Shown here in pieces: positions 52,200-62,888 of a stretch of 64,000 nt of DNA (the first letter of the stretch is position 1; each line of letters opens with the position of its first letter). The notes beneath the pieces are model-generated. The model did no database searches. It was not told the DNA's origin and worked only from the letters and a program-made list of their open reading frames with translations. Source of the DNA: Flavobacteriales bacterium (lineage in GTDB: Bacteria > Bacteroidota > Bacteroidia > Flavobacteriales_F > PHOS-HE28). Made by a program: the position numbers and the translations under genes. Location of the stretch: NCBI GenBank assembly GCA_016718655.1, contig JADKCV010000006.1, positions 123,557 through 187,556 on the forward strand, read 5' to 3'.

Positions 52200-52785
52200 G
52201 GCGTTCCAGGGCTTGAGGGTCGAACTCCTTCAGGCGTTCGGCCAGTTTCTTCAGTGTGTAGAACAAGCGTGACTTCACGGTGCCTTCGGAACATCCGAAC
52301 GCTGCCGCGATCTCCTTGATGGCCATGTCCTCGTGATAACGCATCACGAAGGTGGCCTTGTGGTCCGGGTCCAGTCGATCCAATTCCTCATCCAATCGGT
52401 CACGGAAGCGCTCACGGTCGACCTCCACGCCGTTCTGGGCATCCACGCGATCGGGAGCCTGTCGCAGTTCCAGCGCCGCCGCCTTCACCACGACTTGATG
52501 GCGATAGGCGTTCTTGCACATGTTGTTCGCTACACTGAACAACCAGGTGCGGAATGGTCTGGAGGGATCGTAGCTCGCGGGTCGCTGGGCCAGTTTCGTG
52601 AAGAGTTCCTGCACGTGGTCACGAGCCGTTTCCCGATCACTCCAAAGCATGCGGTGGAAGTAGTTCAACAGCCGACGTTGATAGCGATCATAGAGTGCGG
52701 CGAACGCCCGTTCATCCCCGCGTACTACCAATTCCATGAGCCGCTCGTCACTGCTCTGATGATACTCCTTGCTGAACAGACCCAT
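52186..52785 (-). CDS. ECF-type RNA polymerase sigma factor
   Basis: This sigma-70 family protein of 199 residues has region 2 (DERAFAALYDRYQRRLLNYFHRML, RPFRTWLFSVANNMCKN) and region 4 (LDPDHKATFVMRYHEDMAIKEIAAAFGCSEGTVKSRLFYTLKKL). It lacks regions 1 and 3, as ECF sigma factors do. ATG 52785 starts at the conserved N-terminus; the frame is open further upstream but overlaps the exported-protein gene's end. Its 3' end overlaps the putative anti-sigma gene. Target promoters are unknown. Confidence 0.9.
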   Translation of the reverse strand: MGLFSKEYHQSSDERLMELVVRGDERAFAALYDRYQRRLLNYFHRMLWSDRETARDHVQELFTKLAQRPASYDPSRPFRTWLFSVANNMCKNAYRHQVVVKAAALELRQAPDRVDAQNGVEVDRERFRDRLDEELDRLDPDHKATFVMRYHEDMAIKEIAAAFGCSEGTVKSRLFYTLKKLAERLKEFDPQALERHGKA

Positions 52786-52789
52786 GGGC

Positions 52790-53599
52790 TCAGTGTTGGA
52801 GTATACCGGTCCGATAGAGTTCGTTGGTGACCTTGAGCTGCTGGGCCAGCGCGCGGACGCTGCGTTCCATACGAGCCACGCCCGCCTCATCGCCGACCGC
52901 TCTGAAATGCTTCAATAGCACCACTGCCGGTACCAGGTAGTTCCGGGAGAGCGGTCCTGCATCCATCGGTTTCTTCAAGTCCACCCAACGCATCTCCAGG
53001 ACAGGGATATTGTCGAATGGGGTTTCACTGAACCGGAACGCTGTACCGGTAACGTAGAGTTCATCCTCCCAGGAGGGATCGATACGACCTCCTAAAGCCA
53101 TGGAAAGGAAGACCGGGCGCGGGGAGGAGCCCGGCAATGCGGCGATAAGTGCTTCGGTGGAGGTTGGCACGGGACCGACGCACCGGGCATCCGTCCATAC
53201 CCGTTGACGATAGGCGGGATCGGCCAATAAACGCTCATCCACCACCAGTACGTCACGCCGTTCGCCGCTCGCAGCCTGAAGCCCCCAGGTCGGGTAGGCG
53301 TCCATCTCCCCAGCAGTGATCAGTACACCATCCTGATCCACGGAAAGCAGCAGGTCCTTGGCTGCGGCCCAAAGCCCGGGCGCCACGTGGTCCTTTTCCT
53401 TCAGCGCCTTACCCCACCGTTCGAAGGCCACGCGATCCCCCGACCGCACCGCGCTGACCAAACGAGGTGCGATGAGTTCCGGCCGATCAGCGTCCTGCGC
53501 TACTGCAGCTTCCAAGTGACCGAAAGCCTTTTGATCCGGGAACAATAGATGATATCCGGCCAAATGGGTATCGAATCCCTGTGGATCGATAGCCTCCAA
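52790..53599 (-). CDS. Unknown exported protein, C-terminal part (frameshifted)
   Basis: This 269-residue frame continues a secreted protein from 53904. It is alpha-rich and alternates helix-like segments (EAAVAQDADRPELIAPRLVSAVRSGDRVAFERWGKAL) with beta segments (VLVVDERLLADPAYRQRVW). It has no start of its own that makes sense; the apparent start at 53599 is TTG. Reading through the junction with one C added to the CCCC run at about 53640 gives PTPADRDLLKQQFTALEAIDPQ. It ends 5 bases before the sigma-factor ATG, so the two are probably co-transcribed. Confidence 0.7.
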   Translation of the reverse strand: MEAIDPQGFDTHLAGYHLLFPDQKAFGHLEAAVAQDADRPELIAPRLVSAVRSGDRVAFERWGKALKEKDHVAPGLWAAAKDLLLSVDQDGVLITAGEMDAYPTWGLQAASGERRDVLVVDERLLADPAYRQRVWTDARCVGPVPTSTEALIAALPGSSPRPVFLSMALGGRIDPSWEDELYVTGTAFRFSETPFDNIPVLEMRWVDLKKPMDAGPLSRNYLVPAVVLLKHFRAVGDEAGVARMERSVRALAQQLKVTNELYRTGILQH

Positions 53600-53904
53600 T
53601 GCGGTGAATTGTTGCTTGAGCAGGTCCCTGTCGGCGGGGTGGGCTCACCCTTTCCGCGGATGAGCGCATCGTTCCGCTGCTGACGGAAGGCATCAAGGCT
53701 CGCTTGGGGTGCGCTGAATAAAACAGGATCTGTGATCTGCTCCAACTTCTCAGCATCCTTGGTGGTGGATACTTCCCACGCTCCCTGATAAGCATCACGA
53801 ACAGCTGAAGGTACCTGTACAACCTTGGCGGTAGAGGGGGCTTGGGCTGCCGCTGCACCGGGTAGGAGGAAGGATACGAACAACAACTGTCGGATGTGCA
53901 TCAT
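53500..53904 (-). CDS. Unknown exported protein, N-terminal part (frameshifted)
   Basis: From ATG 53904 the frame has a signal peptide (LLFVSFLLPGAAAAQ) and about 85 residues of plausible sequence up to ALIRGKGEPTP near 53640; after that the frame turns into Ser/Trp/Arg-rich nonsense. The continuation is in the frame that ends at 52790. No family is recognised. Either this gene is broken or one base is missing in the assembly. Confidence 0.68.
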   Translation of the reverse strand: MMHIRQLLFVSFLLPGAAAAQAPSTAKVVQVPSAVRDAYQGAWEVSTTKDAEKLEQITDPVLFSAPQASLDAFRQQRNDALIRGKGEPTPPTGTCSSNNSPHWRLSIHRDSIPIWPDIIYCSRIKRLSVTWKLQ

Positions 53905-53966
53905 GGCCAAGCGTTACATGCAACGGTACACGCGGAGCGATCAAAGGTTCGATCAGCGCACCACTG

Positions 53967-53974
53967 TACCTTTG
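53967..53974 (+). promoter_or_regulatory. Putative -7 element upstream of the DUF493 gene
   Basis: TACCTTTG matches the Bacteroidota -7 box (TAnnTTTG) exactly, 12 bases before the ATG at 53987. A good TTG -33 element is not seen at normal spacing. Confidence 0.5.
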
Positions 53975-53986
53975 TAAAGGAAACGC

Positions 53987-54262
53987 ATGCTGAGCGACGA
54001 AGCAAAGGACCGCCTACGGGATCGGCTGAACGAGGTGCACGAATGGCCCTCGGTATACATGTACAAGTTCGTACTGGAACCGGAAGCGGCCCGCTTGAAC
54101 GCCGTGCTCGCGCTCTTCCCTGCGGAAAGTGAGGTCCTACGACGGTATAGCGCCGGTGGGAAATACGTGAGCGTAACCATTCGCGAAGTGATGATGAACG
54201 CGGAGGATGTGGTGGTGCGCTATGACCAGGCGACGAGCATTCAAGGCGTTATCGTATTGTGA
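53987..54262 (+). CDS. DUF493 family protein
   Basis: This 91-residue ACT-like-fold protein of the DUF493/YbeD family has the core EWPSVYMYKFVLEPEAARLNAVLALFP and ends with SIQGVIVL, the conserved last strand. A general role is not known. ATG 53987 is supported by the promoter-like element just upstream. The next gene starts at the last base of its stop (TGATG). Confidence 0.85.
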   Translation: MLSDEAKDRLRDRLNEVHEWPSVYMYKFVLEPEAARLNAVLALFPAESEVLRRYSAGGKYVSVTIREVMMNAEDVVVRYDQATSIQGVIVL

Positions 54263-54642
54263 TGCAGGACCTGGAGAACATCCGAACGGCGCTCATCATC
54301 ACCTTGAGCATCCTTGTCCTTTTACTGGCCTTCCGCCGACTCAAACGCCATGTGCTCGCCAAGGACATGCCAGCCCCGTTGCACGCCGAGGTGGTGACGC
54401 TGACGGTCGCATACCATCCTTCAAGGCTCTTCGTTGAATTGGCAGTACCGGAACCGCAGGTCATCCACTTCGCATTGCTCGATACGCAGCACAACCGTCT
54501 TCATGTTTGGAACGACCAGCCTGCACTAAATGGCCGGTTATCCTTGGAATTGGCACTCCCGTATAATCCGGATGGCTCGTACTACTTGGAAATGAGCACC
54601 TCCACACAACGGACCGTTCGGCAATTCCGTCTACAACAGTGA
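54262..54642 (+). CDS. Small membrane-anchored protein of unknown function
   Basis: This 126-residue protein has an N-terminal transmembrane helix (IRTALIITLSILVLLLAFRRL) and a soluble beta-rich domain (VTLTVAYHPSRLFVELAVPEPQVIHFALLD). Overlap with DUF493 upstream and with the next gene (TGATG) suggests a three- or four-gene operon. No family recognised. Confidence 0.6.
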   Translation: MQDLENIRTALIITLSILVLLLAFRRLKRHVLAKDMPAPLHAEVVTLTVAYHPSRLFVELAVPEPQVIHFALLDTQHNRLHVWNDQPALNGRLSLELALPYNPDGSYYLEMSTSTQRTVRQFRLQQ

Positions 54643-55307
54643 TGAGGTCCATCCTGCTGCTCCTGCTGCTCTCTACGATCCCCTTGAAGGGGCTTGCCCA
54701 GGAACGGAAGAAGCGGTTACCCGATGTCTCTGCCACCATCAAAGGGGATCTCCAACTACCAGTCCCGCTGAACACGCCTTTGTTCAACAGCATCACGGAG
54801 ACCATCGGCATGTTGGGGTTGACCTATCAGCACCCGCTCTTCGATGGGTTGGGGATCGGCGTGGGCGCGAACATGTCCTGGTTCGGTGTGGAAGAGCGCG
54901 CTTTGGCGCCCTTGGTCACGTCCGGCGAAATACGTCGTCTCCGGTTCTTCGGAAAGGTGCAATTCGAGCGCTACACGGGAGAGCGGTCCTACTACGAACT
55001 TCAGGCCAGGGCCGGCGTCGCCAGTTATGACTACGACTGCCCGACCTGTCCATCCGTCGCACCCCGACCCGCATTCCATTGGGGGCTGGGTGCCGGTTAC
55101 TATTTGCATGCCACGGAGAACCTGTCCTTCGGATTGACATTGGGCTACGAGGCGGATGCCGTCCGGTTCGCGGCGTCCGACCTTGGCTTGACCGGGTTTC
55201 CAGGTAGGAGGGAGGTGGCCGAAACGCGCGATCAACAATACCTGGTGGTGGGCATGGGGTTCAGCACCCGCTTGCGCAGATCGCCCGATTCCGACCAGGG
55301 ATGGTAA
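54642..55307 (+). CDS. Predicted outer-membrane beta-barrel protein
   Basis: This 221-residue protein has a signal peptide (LLLLLSTIPLKGLAQ) and alternating beta-strand patterns with aromatic residues (LGLTYQHPLFDGLGIGVGANMSWFGV, ELQARAGVASYDYDC, FGLTLGYEADAVRF). That is typical of an eight-strand porin-like barrel (OmpA/OprF-type domain) without a clear family signature. Its frame overlaps the next gene by seven bases. Function unknown. Confidence 0.62.
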   Translation: MRSILLLLLLSTIPLKGLAQERKKRLPDVSATIKGDLQLPVPLNTPLFNSITETIGMLGLTYQHPLFDGLGIGVGANMSWFGVEERALAPLVTSGEIRRLRFFGKVQFERYTGERSYYELQARAGVASYDYDCPTCPSVAPRPAFHWGLGAGYYLHATENLSFGLTLGYEADAVRFAASDLGLTGFPGRREVAETRDQQYLVVGMGFSTRLRRSPDSDQGW

Positions 55308-55999
55308 GGACCTCGATCGTCGCGACCTGCACCAGTACGTTCATGGCATGGGGATCGGTGGCAGCGCAGGACGTCGCAGTGGATAGTATGCACACGCGGA
55401 TCTACGTGGAACCATTCCAGTATGTGTTCGGCGAATCGTTGATCGGAGCGGACACCCGGGTCGGTAAGCACGTTTTCGTTGGTCTGGCATTCGGCTACAA
55501 ACAAGCTGCTGCACCTCCTGAAGACGGCATCGAACCGGTGTTCGCCGGCTATGCGCTCCTCACTGACGTGGCCGCTGTGGCGCTGCCGTATTACAATGGC
55601 CGCATGGGCCGTATATCGATCGCCAGGCGTTTTGGAGGACCCCGCCGCACACGGGGCGAACTCCAAGTGATGTTTCGAAGACAGGAACACCCGCGGCTAC
55701 GGGAAGTATCCACTAGTACGGTCGCTGGATACCTTACCGAGAGCAGCAGAAGCCATTCCTCCGTATCGCTGAAGGCGCTCATGGAAAGGCCGATCGGAAG
55801 TATACGAGGAGGGTTGGGCCTGACCGTTTCCTGGTTCTCAGGGCTGGGTATAAGGATACGCACCACCACGGTGGCGCAATGGACCACGATACCCGGCCAA
55901 GGAACGGTGGTGGAAGGCCCATACGTCAACGAGTGGGTCTATCCCACGGTCCATCTCGGGATGCGTTTCGGACTTGGCTGGACCAGGTCCGACCCATGA
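55301..55999 (+). CDS. Predicted exported beta-barrel protein
   Basis: This 232-residue protein has a signal peptide and many beta-strand segments with Gly and aromatic residues (VFVGLAFGYKQAA, LGLTVSWFSGLGI, VYPTVHLGMRFGLGW), so it is probably an outer-membrane barrel like its upstream neighbour. It is the last gene of the DUF493 group. A bidirectional terminator follows and clpC converges. Confidence 0.6.
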   Translation: MVRTSIVATCTSTFMAWGSVAAQDVAVDSMHTRIYVEPFQYVFGESLIGADTRVGKHVFVGLAFGYKQAAAPPEDGIEPVFAGYALLTDVAAVALPYYNGRMGRISIARRFGGPRRTRGELQVMFRRQEHPRLREVSTSTVAGYLTESSRSHSSVSLKALMERPIGSIRGGLGLTVSWFSGLGIRIRTTTVAQWTTIPGQGTVVEGPYVNEWVYPTVHLGMRFGLGWTRSDP

Positions 56000-56012
56000 A
56001 CCATGGTACGGA

Positions 56013-56037
56013 AAAGGCCCGGAGTTTCCGGGCCTTT
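56013..56037. terminator. Bidirectional terminator between convergent genes
   Basis: Perfect 11-base arms (AAAGGCCCGGA and TCCGGGCCTTT) enclose a three-base loop (GTT). The A-run on one side and T-run on the other let it work for both the forward gene ending at 55999 and clpC ending at 56064. Confidence 0.85.
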
Positions 56038-56063
56038 CACATGCGCTGTAAGCGGTAAGCCGA

Positions 56064-58667
<2,604 letters not shown>

Positions 58668-58719
58668 GCTGGATCGTGAGGTTCTTGATGATCTGTTCGA
58701 GAAGACCGGGTGACCAGTG

Positions 58720-58749
58720 CGAAATTAACCGACCGAACAGCGGGGGCAA
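58720..58749 (-). promoter_or_regulatory. Putative promoter of clpC
   Basis: On the reverse strand TTG (58749-58747) is followed after 19 bases by TAATTTCG (58727-58720), matching the Bacteroidota promoter form with C in place of the penultimate T. It is 52 bases before the clpC ATG. Confidence 0.55.
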
Positions 58750-58793
58750 GCTATTCAACGCCTGAACGGCGCCCCTGTTCCCGACCTTTGCTT

Positions 58794-58825
58794 TTATCCA
58801 CAGCCCCGTGTGGGACTGTGAATAA
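58794..58825. promoter_or_regulatory. Inverted pair of DnaA boxes upstream of gyrA
   Basis: TTATCCACA (58794-58802) and TGTGAATAA (58817-58825, the reverse complement of TTATTCACA) both match the DnaA box TTATNCACA. They form the outer arms of a 32-base hairpin with 14-base arms, two mismatches and a 4-base loop (GTGT). It is in the 252-base gap between divergent clpC and gyrA. It may be a DnaA-controlled promoter or part of a replication origin. Confidence 0.6.
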
Positions 58826-58919
58826 GTTGTGGGTCGACCGGTGGGGGTGATCGGACTACTTTCGGGCTCCTTTCGGGGGCCTATCCATCAAGGACCGGGC
58901 CAGTGACGAATTGACAGCC

Positions 58920-61505
58920 ATGGCAGAAGGAGAGAAGATCATTCCGATCAACATCGAGAACGAAATGCGCACCGCCTACATCGATTATTCGATGTCGGTG
59001 ATCGTGAGCCGGGCCCTGCCCGACGTGCGCGACGGATTGAAGCCGGTACACCGCCGCGTGCTTTTCGGCATGCAGGACCTTGGCGTATTGAGCAATAGGG
59101 CCCACAAGAAGAGCGCACGTATCGTGGGAGAAGTGCTCGGCAAGTACCACCCGCACGGTGACGGCAGCGTATATGACGCCATGGTGCGTATGGCCCAGGA
59201 ATGGAGCCTACGGTACCCCTTGGTGGATGGCCAGGGTAACTTCGGAAGCATCGACGGCGATAGCCCTGCGGCCATGCGATACACCGAGGCCAGGTTGAAG
59301 AAGATCGCCGAGGAGGTGCTCGCGGACCTGGACAAGGAGACCGTGGACATGCGTCCGAACTTCGACGATACGCTGGAGGAACCCAGCGTGATGCCGACGA
59401 AGATCCCCAACCTGCTCGTGAATGGCGCGGCGGGGATCGCGGTAGGAATGGCCACCAACATGCCTCCGCACAACCTCAGCGAGGTGTGCGACGGGATCGC
59501 CGCGTACATCGAGAACAAGGACATCGATGTGGATGGCCTGATGCAGCACATCAAGGGTCCGGACTTCCCGACCGGTGGTGTGATCCATGGTGTGGAAGGC
59601 ATCCGCGAAGCCTACGAGACAGGCCGGGGGAAGTTGGTCCTTCGGGCCGCTTGCCACATCGAGGAGGATGATCGCACCGGCCGCGAGACGATCATCTGTA
59701 CCGAGATCCCGTTCCAGACCAATAAGGCCGTGCAGTTGGTGAAGGGGGTCGCCGACCTGGTGAACGATAAGCGGATCGAAGGCATCAGCGATGTCAACGA
59801 TTACAGCGATCGCACCGGCATCCGGATCGCCTATGAGGTGAAGCGTGAGGCCATGGGCACCGTGGTGCTCAACCAGTTGTTCAAGTACAGTTCGTTACAG
59901 ACCAGCTTCAGCTTCAACAACATCGCGCTGGTCGGGGGGCGCCCCATGTTGCTCGGCCTGAAGGCCATGATCGCGCATTTCGTGGAACACCGGTTGGATG
60001 TCATCATCCGGCGCACGCGATTCGACCTGCGTAAGGCCGAAGAGCGGGCACACATCCTCGAAGGTCTGCTCATCGCATTGGACCACCTGGATGCTGTGAT
60101 CGCGCTGATCCGTGCCAGCCAGACACCCGACATTGCTCGCGAAGGGCTCATGTCCTCCTTCGGTTTGAGCGAGATCCAGGCCAGGGCCATCCTGGACATG
60201 CGTCTGCAGCGCCTCACCGGACTCGAGCGCGACAAGATCAAGGAGGAGTACGCCGAGCTTATGAAGCTCATCGACTACCTGCGTTCCGTGCTCGCCGATG
60301 AAGGATTGCGCATGCAGATCGTTAAGGACGAGACCTTGGAGATCAAGGAGAAGTACGGTGACAAGCGCCGCACACAGATCGTCACCTCCAGTGGCGACAT
60401 GCGTATGGAGGACCTGATCGCCGACGATGCCGTGGTGGTCACCATCAGTCACCTGGGCTACATCAAGCGCACCAGCCTCAGCGAGTTCCGCACCCAAGGC
60501 CGTGGTGGCGTGGGAAGCAAGGGTAGCACCACCCGCGACGAGGACTTCCTGGAGCACCTATTCGTGGCCACCAACCACAACTACCTGCTCATCTTCACCC
60601 AGAAAGGCCGGTGTTACTGGATGCGCGTCTACGATATTCCGGAGGGCACGCGCCAGAGCAAGGGCCGCGCGATCCAGAACCTGGTACAGATCGAAGGTGA
60701 CGACAAGGTGGTAGCCTACCTGAACGTCACGGACCTGAAGAGCGAGGAGTACCTCAACAACCACTTCGTGGTACTGTGCACCAAGAAGGGCGTGATCAAG
60801 AAGACCACCTTGGAAGCGTACAGTCGACCAAGGAGCAATGGGATCATCGCGGTGAACATCCGCGAGAACGATGAACTATTGGAGGCCAAATTGACCACGG
60901 GCAAGAGCCACATCATCCTGGCCAGCAGCGATGGTCGTGCGGTGCACTTCAACGAACAGGACGTGCGCCCGATGGGCCGCAACGCCAGCGGTGTGCGCGG
61001 AATGAACCTGAGCGGCGGTTCCGAGACCAACGAGGTCATCGGCATGATCGCAGTGGATAGCGCCGAACTTTCCACCCGTCAAGTGCTTGTGGTGAGTGAG
61101 AAAGGCTATGGCAAGCGATCCGCCATCATGGACGAAGCAGGTGAATACGCCTATCGCATGGTCAACCGTGGAGGCAAAGGGGTGAAGACCCTGCAGGTCA
61201 CGGACAAGACCGGCAACCTGATCGCCATCAAGGACGTGAAGGACGATGACCAATTGATGATCATCAACCGGAGCGGGATGACCATTCGCATGGGCTTGGA
61301 CGAGATGCGAGTACTGGGTCGTGCCACGCAGGGCGTTCGCTTGATCGAGCTGCGCAAGAACGATCAGATCGCGGCCGTTGCCAAGGTGGATGGCGCTTTG
61401 CGTGAAGAGGAGGGCACCGAAAGCGGTGAAGCCCCGGATGGCACTGCCGATGGCGGACCTGAAGCGAATGGCACCGAAGTTGATAACAGCACCCCGGAGG
61501 AATAA
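58920..61505 (+). CDS. gyrA: DNA gyrase subunit A
   Basis: GyrA breaks and rejoins DNA in the type II topoisomerase that adds negative supercoils. The 861-residue protein begins with the breakage-reunion domain (YIDYSMSVIVSRALPDVRDGLKPVHRR). The catalytic Tyr is in AAMRYTEARL, and the quinolone-related segment is YHPHGDGSVYDAMVRMAQ (Ser replaced by Gly at one position of the usual HGDSAVYD). The C-terminal beta-pinwheel has the GyrA box GRGGVGSKG (QGRGGVGSKG). The tail is acidic. ATG 58920 is preferred to TTG 58911. A TACTTTCG -7-like element is at 58857-58864. Confidence 0.93.
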   Translation: MAEGEKIIPINIENEMRTAYIDYSMSVIVSRALPDVRDGLKPVHRRVLFGMQDLGVLSNRAHKKSARIVGEVLGKYHPHGDGSVYDAMVRMAQEWSLRYPLVDGQGNFGSIDGDSPAAMRYTEARLKKIAEEVLADLDKETVDMRPNFDDTLEEPSVMPTKIPNLLVNGAAGIAVGMATNMPPHNLSEVCDGIAAYIENKDIDVDGLMQHIKGPDFPTGGVIHGVEGIREAYETGRGKLVLRAACHIEEDDRTGRETIICTEIPFQTNKAVQLVKGVADLVNDKRIEGISDVNDYSDRTGIRIAYEVKREAMGTVVLNQLFKYSSLQTSFSFNNIALVGGRPMLLGLKAMIAHFVEHRLDVIIRRTRFDLRKAEERAHILEGLLIALDHLDAVIALIRASQTPDIAREGLMSSFGLSEIQARAILDMRLQRLTGLERDKIKEEYAELMKLIDYLRSVLADEGLRMQIVKDETLEIKEKYGDKRRTQIVTSSGDMRMEDLIADDAVVVTISHLGYIKRTSLSEFRTQGRGGVGSKGSTTRDEDFLEHLFVATNHNYLLIFTQKGRCYWMRVYDIPEGTRQSKGRAIQNLVQIEGDDKVVAYLNVTDLKSEEYLNNHFVVLCTKKGVIKKTTLEAYSRPRSNGIIAVNIRENDELLEAKLTTGKSHIILASSDGRAVHFNEQDVRPMGRNASGVRGMNLSGGSETNEVIGMIAVDSAELSTRQVLVVSEKGYGKRSAIMDEAGEYAYRMVNRGGKGVKTLQVTDKTGNLIAIKDVKDDDQLMIINRSGMTIRMGLDEMRVLGRATQGVRLIELRKNDQIAAVAKVDGALREEEGTESGEAPDGTADGGPEANGTEVDNSTPEE

Positions 61506-61528
61506 CTCCATCTACTGAACGTTTACCC

Positions 61529-61714
61529 ATGAAGACCCTTTTGACCCTTGTACTCGCTGGCTCCACACTGGGCGCGCTCGCTCAGAACGTGAACGTGGTC
61601 AGTGCATACAACTATGAACGACGGCAAGCTGGACAAGGCCGTGGAATTCATCGAGCCGGCGGTGCTGGACCCCAAGACCGGTGCCACGGAAAAGGCCTGG
61701 CGGTACCGGGCTGA
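61529..61714 (+). CDS. TPR protein, N-terminal part (frameshifted)
   Basis: This frame gives a signal peptide (MKTLLTLVLAGSTLGALAQ) and SAYNY, then turns into Arg-rich nonsense and stops. The true continuation is in the +1 frame (NDGKLDKAVEFIEPAVLD) starting about 61612. Either one base was inserted or two lost at TATGAACG. ATG 61529 is 23 bases after gyrA. Confidence 0.75.
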   Translation: MKTLLTLVLAGSTLGALAQNVNVVSAYNYERRQAGQGRGIHRAGGAGPQDRCHGKGLAVPG

Positions 61715-62699
61715 CATCTACCGGCTGATCGCCCTGGGTGAGGATGCCGCGATGAAGGCCAAATTCCCCAATGCTTTGGACCTGGCGGTGGAGAGCTACC
61801 TGAAAGCCAACGAACTGGACACCAAGGGTAGCTACAAGGTGGAGAACGTGAAAGCGCTCGGGGCCCTTCAAGGCCAGTCCTTGAACGCGGGGAACGATGC
61901 CTTCACAGCCAAGAACTACGATGAGGCCATCGCCCGCTATGGGATGAGCGAGCGCATCGCCAAGGCGTTCGGGCAAGTGGATACCAATGCCATCTTCAAT
62001 TCCGCTTTGGCCTACGAATCCAAGGGAGACGCCCAAGGTGCGATCAAGCGCTATCGGGAGGCCCTTGATGTGGGCTATAACAAGCCGGAGATCTACCGCT
62101 ACATATCAGGCCTGCAGCGCAAGAGCGATGACCTCAACGGTGCGATTGCGACGGTGAAGGAAGGCCGGACCAAGTTCCCGGACAACAAGGACCTGATCCT
62201 GGACGAGATGAGCTACTTGCTGGCCGCGGACCGTTCGGAAGAGGCTGAAGGAAGTGTTGCTCTCGCCATTGAAAAGGACCCGAACAATGCCGTGCTCTAC
62301 TCCGTGCAGGGCAGTCTGTTCGATAAGAAGGCAAGCGCGGCCACCGACGCCAAGGACGAGGTGGCCATGAACACCTGGTACGACAAGGCGGAACAGGCGT
62401 ACAAATCCAGCATCGAGAAGGACCCGACGTACTTCGACGCCTACTTCAACATCGGCGTGCTCTACAACAACCGCGCGGCCTTCGAGTACGAGAAGTGTAA
62501 CGCCATCAAGAGCGATACCGAGTACATGAAGTGCAAGAAGGTGGCCGACGATATCTACTTGAAGGCAGTGCCATACTTCGAAAAGGCCCACGAAATGGAC
62601 GCCAAGGATGCCCAGACCATGCAACAACTGATGAAGCTGTACGCGAAGACGGGCGATCAGGCGAAGTACGAGGCCATCAAGGCCAAGCAGGGTAAGTAG
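61602..62699 (+). CDS. Periplasmic TPR protein, main part (frameshifted)
   Basis: The 365-residue frame holds at least five TPR-like units: DKAVEFIEPAVLD, YDEAIARYGMSERIAKAFGQVDTNAIFNSALAYESKGD, NNAVLYSVQGSLFDKK, and AYKSSIEKDPTYFDAYFNIGVLYNN. It would be exported by the signal peptide encoded in the preceding frame. Such proteins follow gyrA in some Bacteroidota genomes and have no assigned role that I know. The apparent start at 61602 is GTG and unlikely to be real. Confidence 0.8.
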   Translation: MHTTMNDGKLDKAVEFIEPAVLDPKTGATEKAWRYRADIYRLIALGEDAAMKAKFPNALDLAVESYLKANELDTKGSYKVENVKALGALQGQSLNAGNDAFTAKNYDEAIARYGMSERIAKAFGQVDTNAIFNSALAYESKGDAQGAIKRYREALDVGYNKPEIYRYISGLQRKSDDLNGAIATVKEGRTKFPDNKDLILDEMSYLLAADRSEEAEGSVALAIEKDPNNAVLYSVQGSLFDKKASAATDAKDEVAMNTWYDKAEQAYKSSIEKDPTYFDAYFNIGVLYNNRAAFEYEKCNAIKSDTEYMKCKKVADDIYLKAVPYFEKAHEMDAKDAQTMQQLMKLYAKTGDQAKYEAIKAKQGK

Positions 62700-62721
62700 G
62701 TCCCGATAACAACAGACGAGG

Positions 62722-62750
62722 AAGAGCCGGGCGTTCGCGTCCGGCTCTTT
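62722..62750 (+). terminator. Rho-independent terminator after the TPR gene
   Basis: Arms AAGAGCCGG and CCGGCTCTT continue inward to a TTCG tetraloop (62734-62737), giving about 12 base pairs with one G-T pair, followed by a short T run. It terminates the gyrA-TPR unit. Confidence 0.85.
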
Positions 62751-62888
62751 GCGTTGGGAGCGGGTCGGAAGGGATGCTTTCCACAGGAAGGATCACCCGG
62801 ACCGGTGTTCACATGTGGCCAGTGAATGCTGTTGGATTCAACAACAATGGGCTAGGGTTCAGCAGAATACAACTTAACATAATATAAA
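62751..62888. other. Gap with AT-rich stretch before the epimerase stop
   Basis: The 3' half of this gap (about 62820-62888) is much richer in A and T than the rest of the window and contains short repeats of the CAACAA/TTCAGCAGAA kind. No supported open frame, tRNA or terminator is visible. It is the 3' end of the convergent epimerase gene. Confidence 0.4.

Noticed and set aside
58668..58919. A full chromosomal origin upstream of gyrA
   Set aside because: Only two DnaA boxes and no AT-rich unwinding region are visible, and dnaA/dnaN are not in the window; kept only as a DnaA-box pair.
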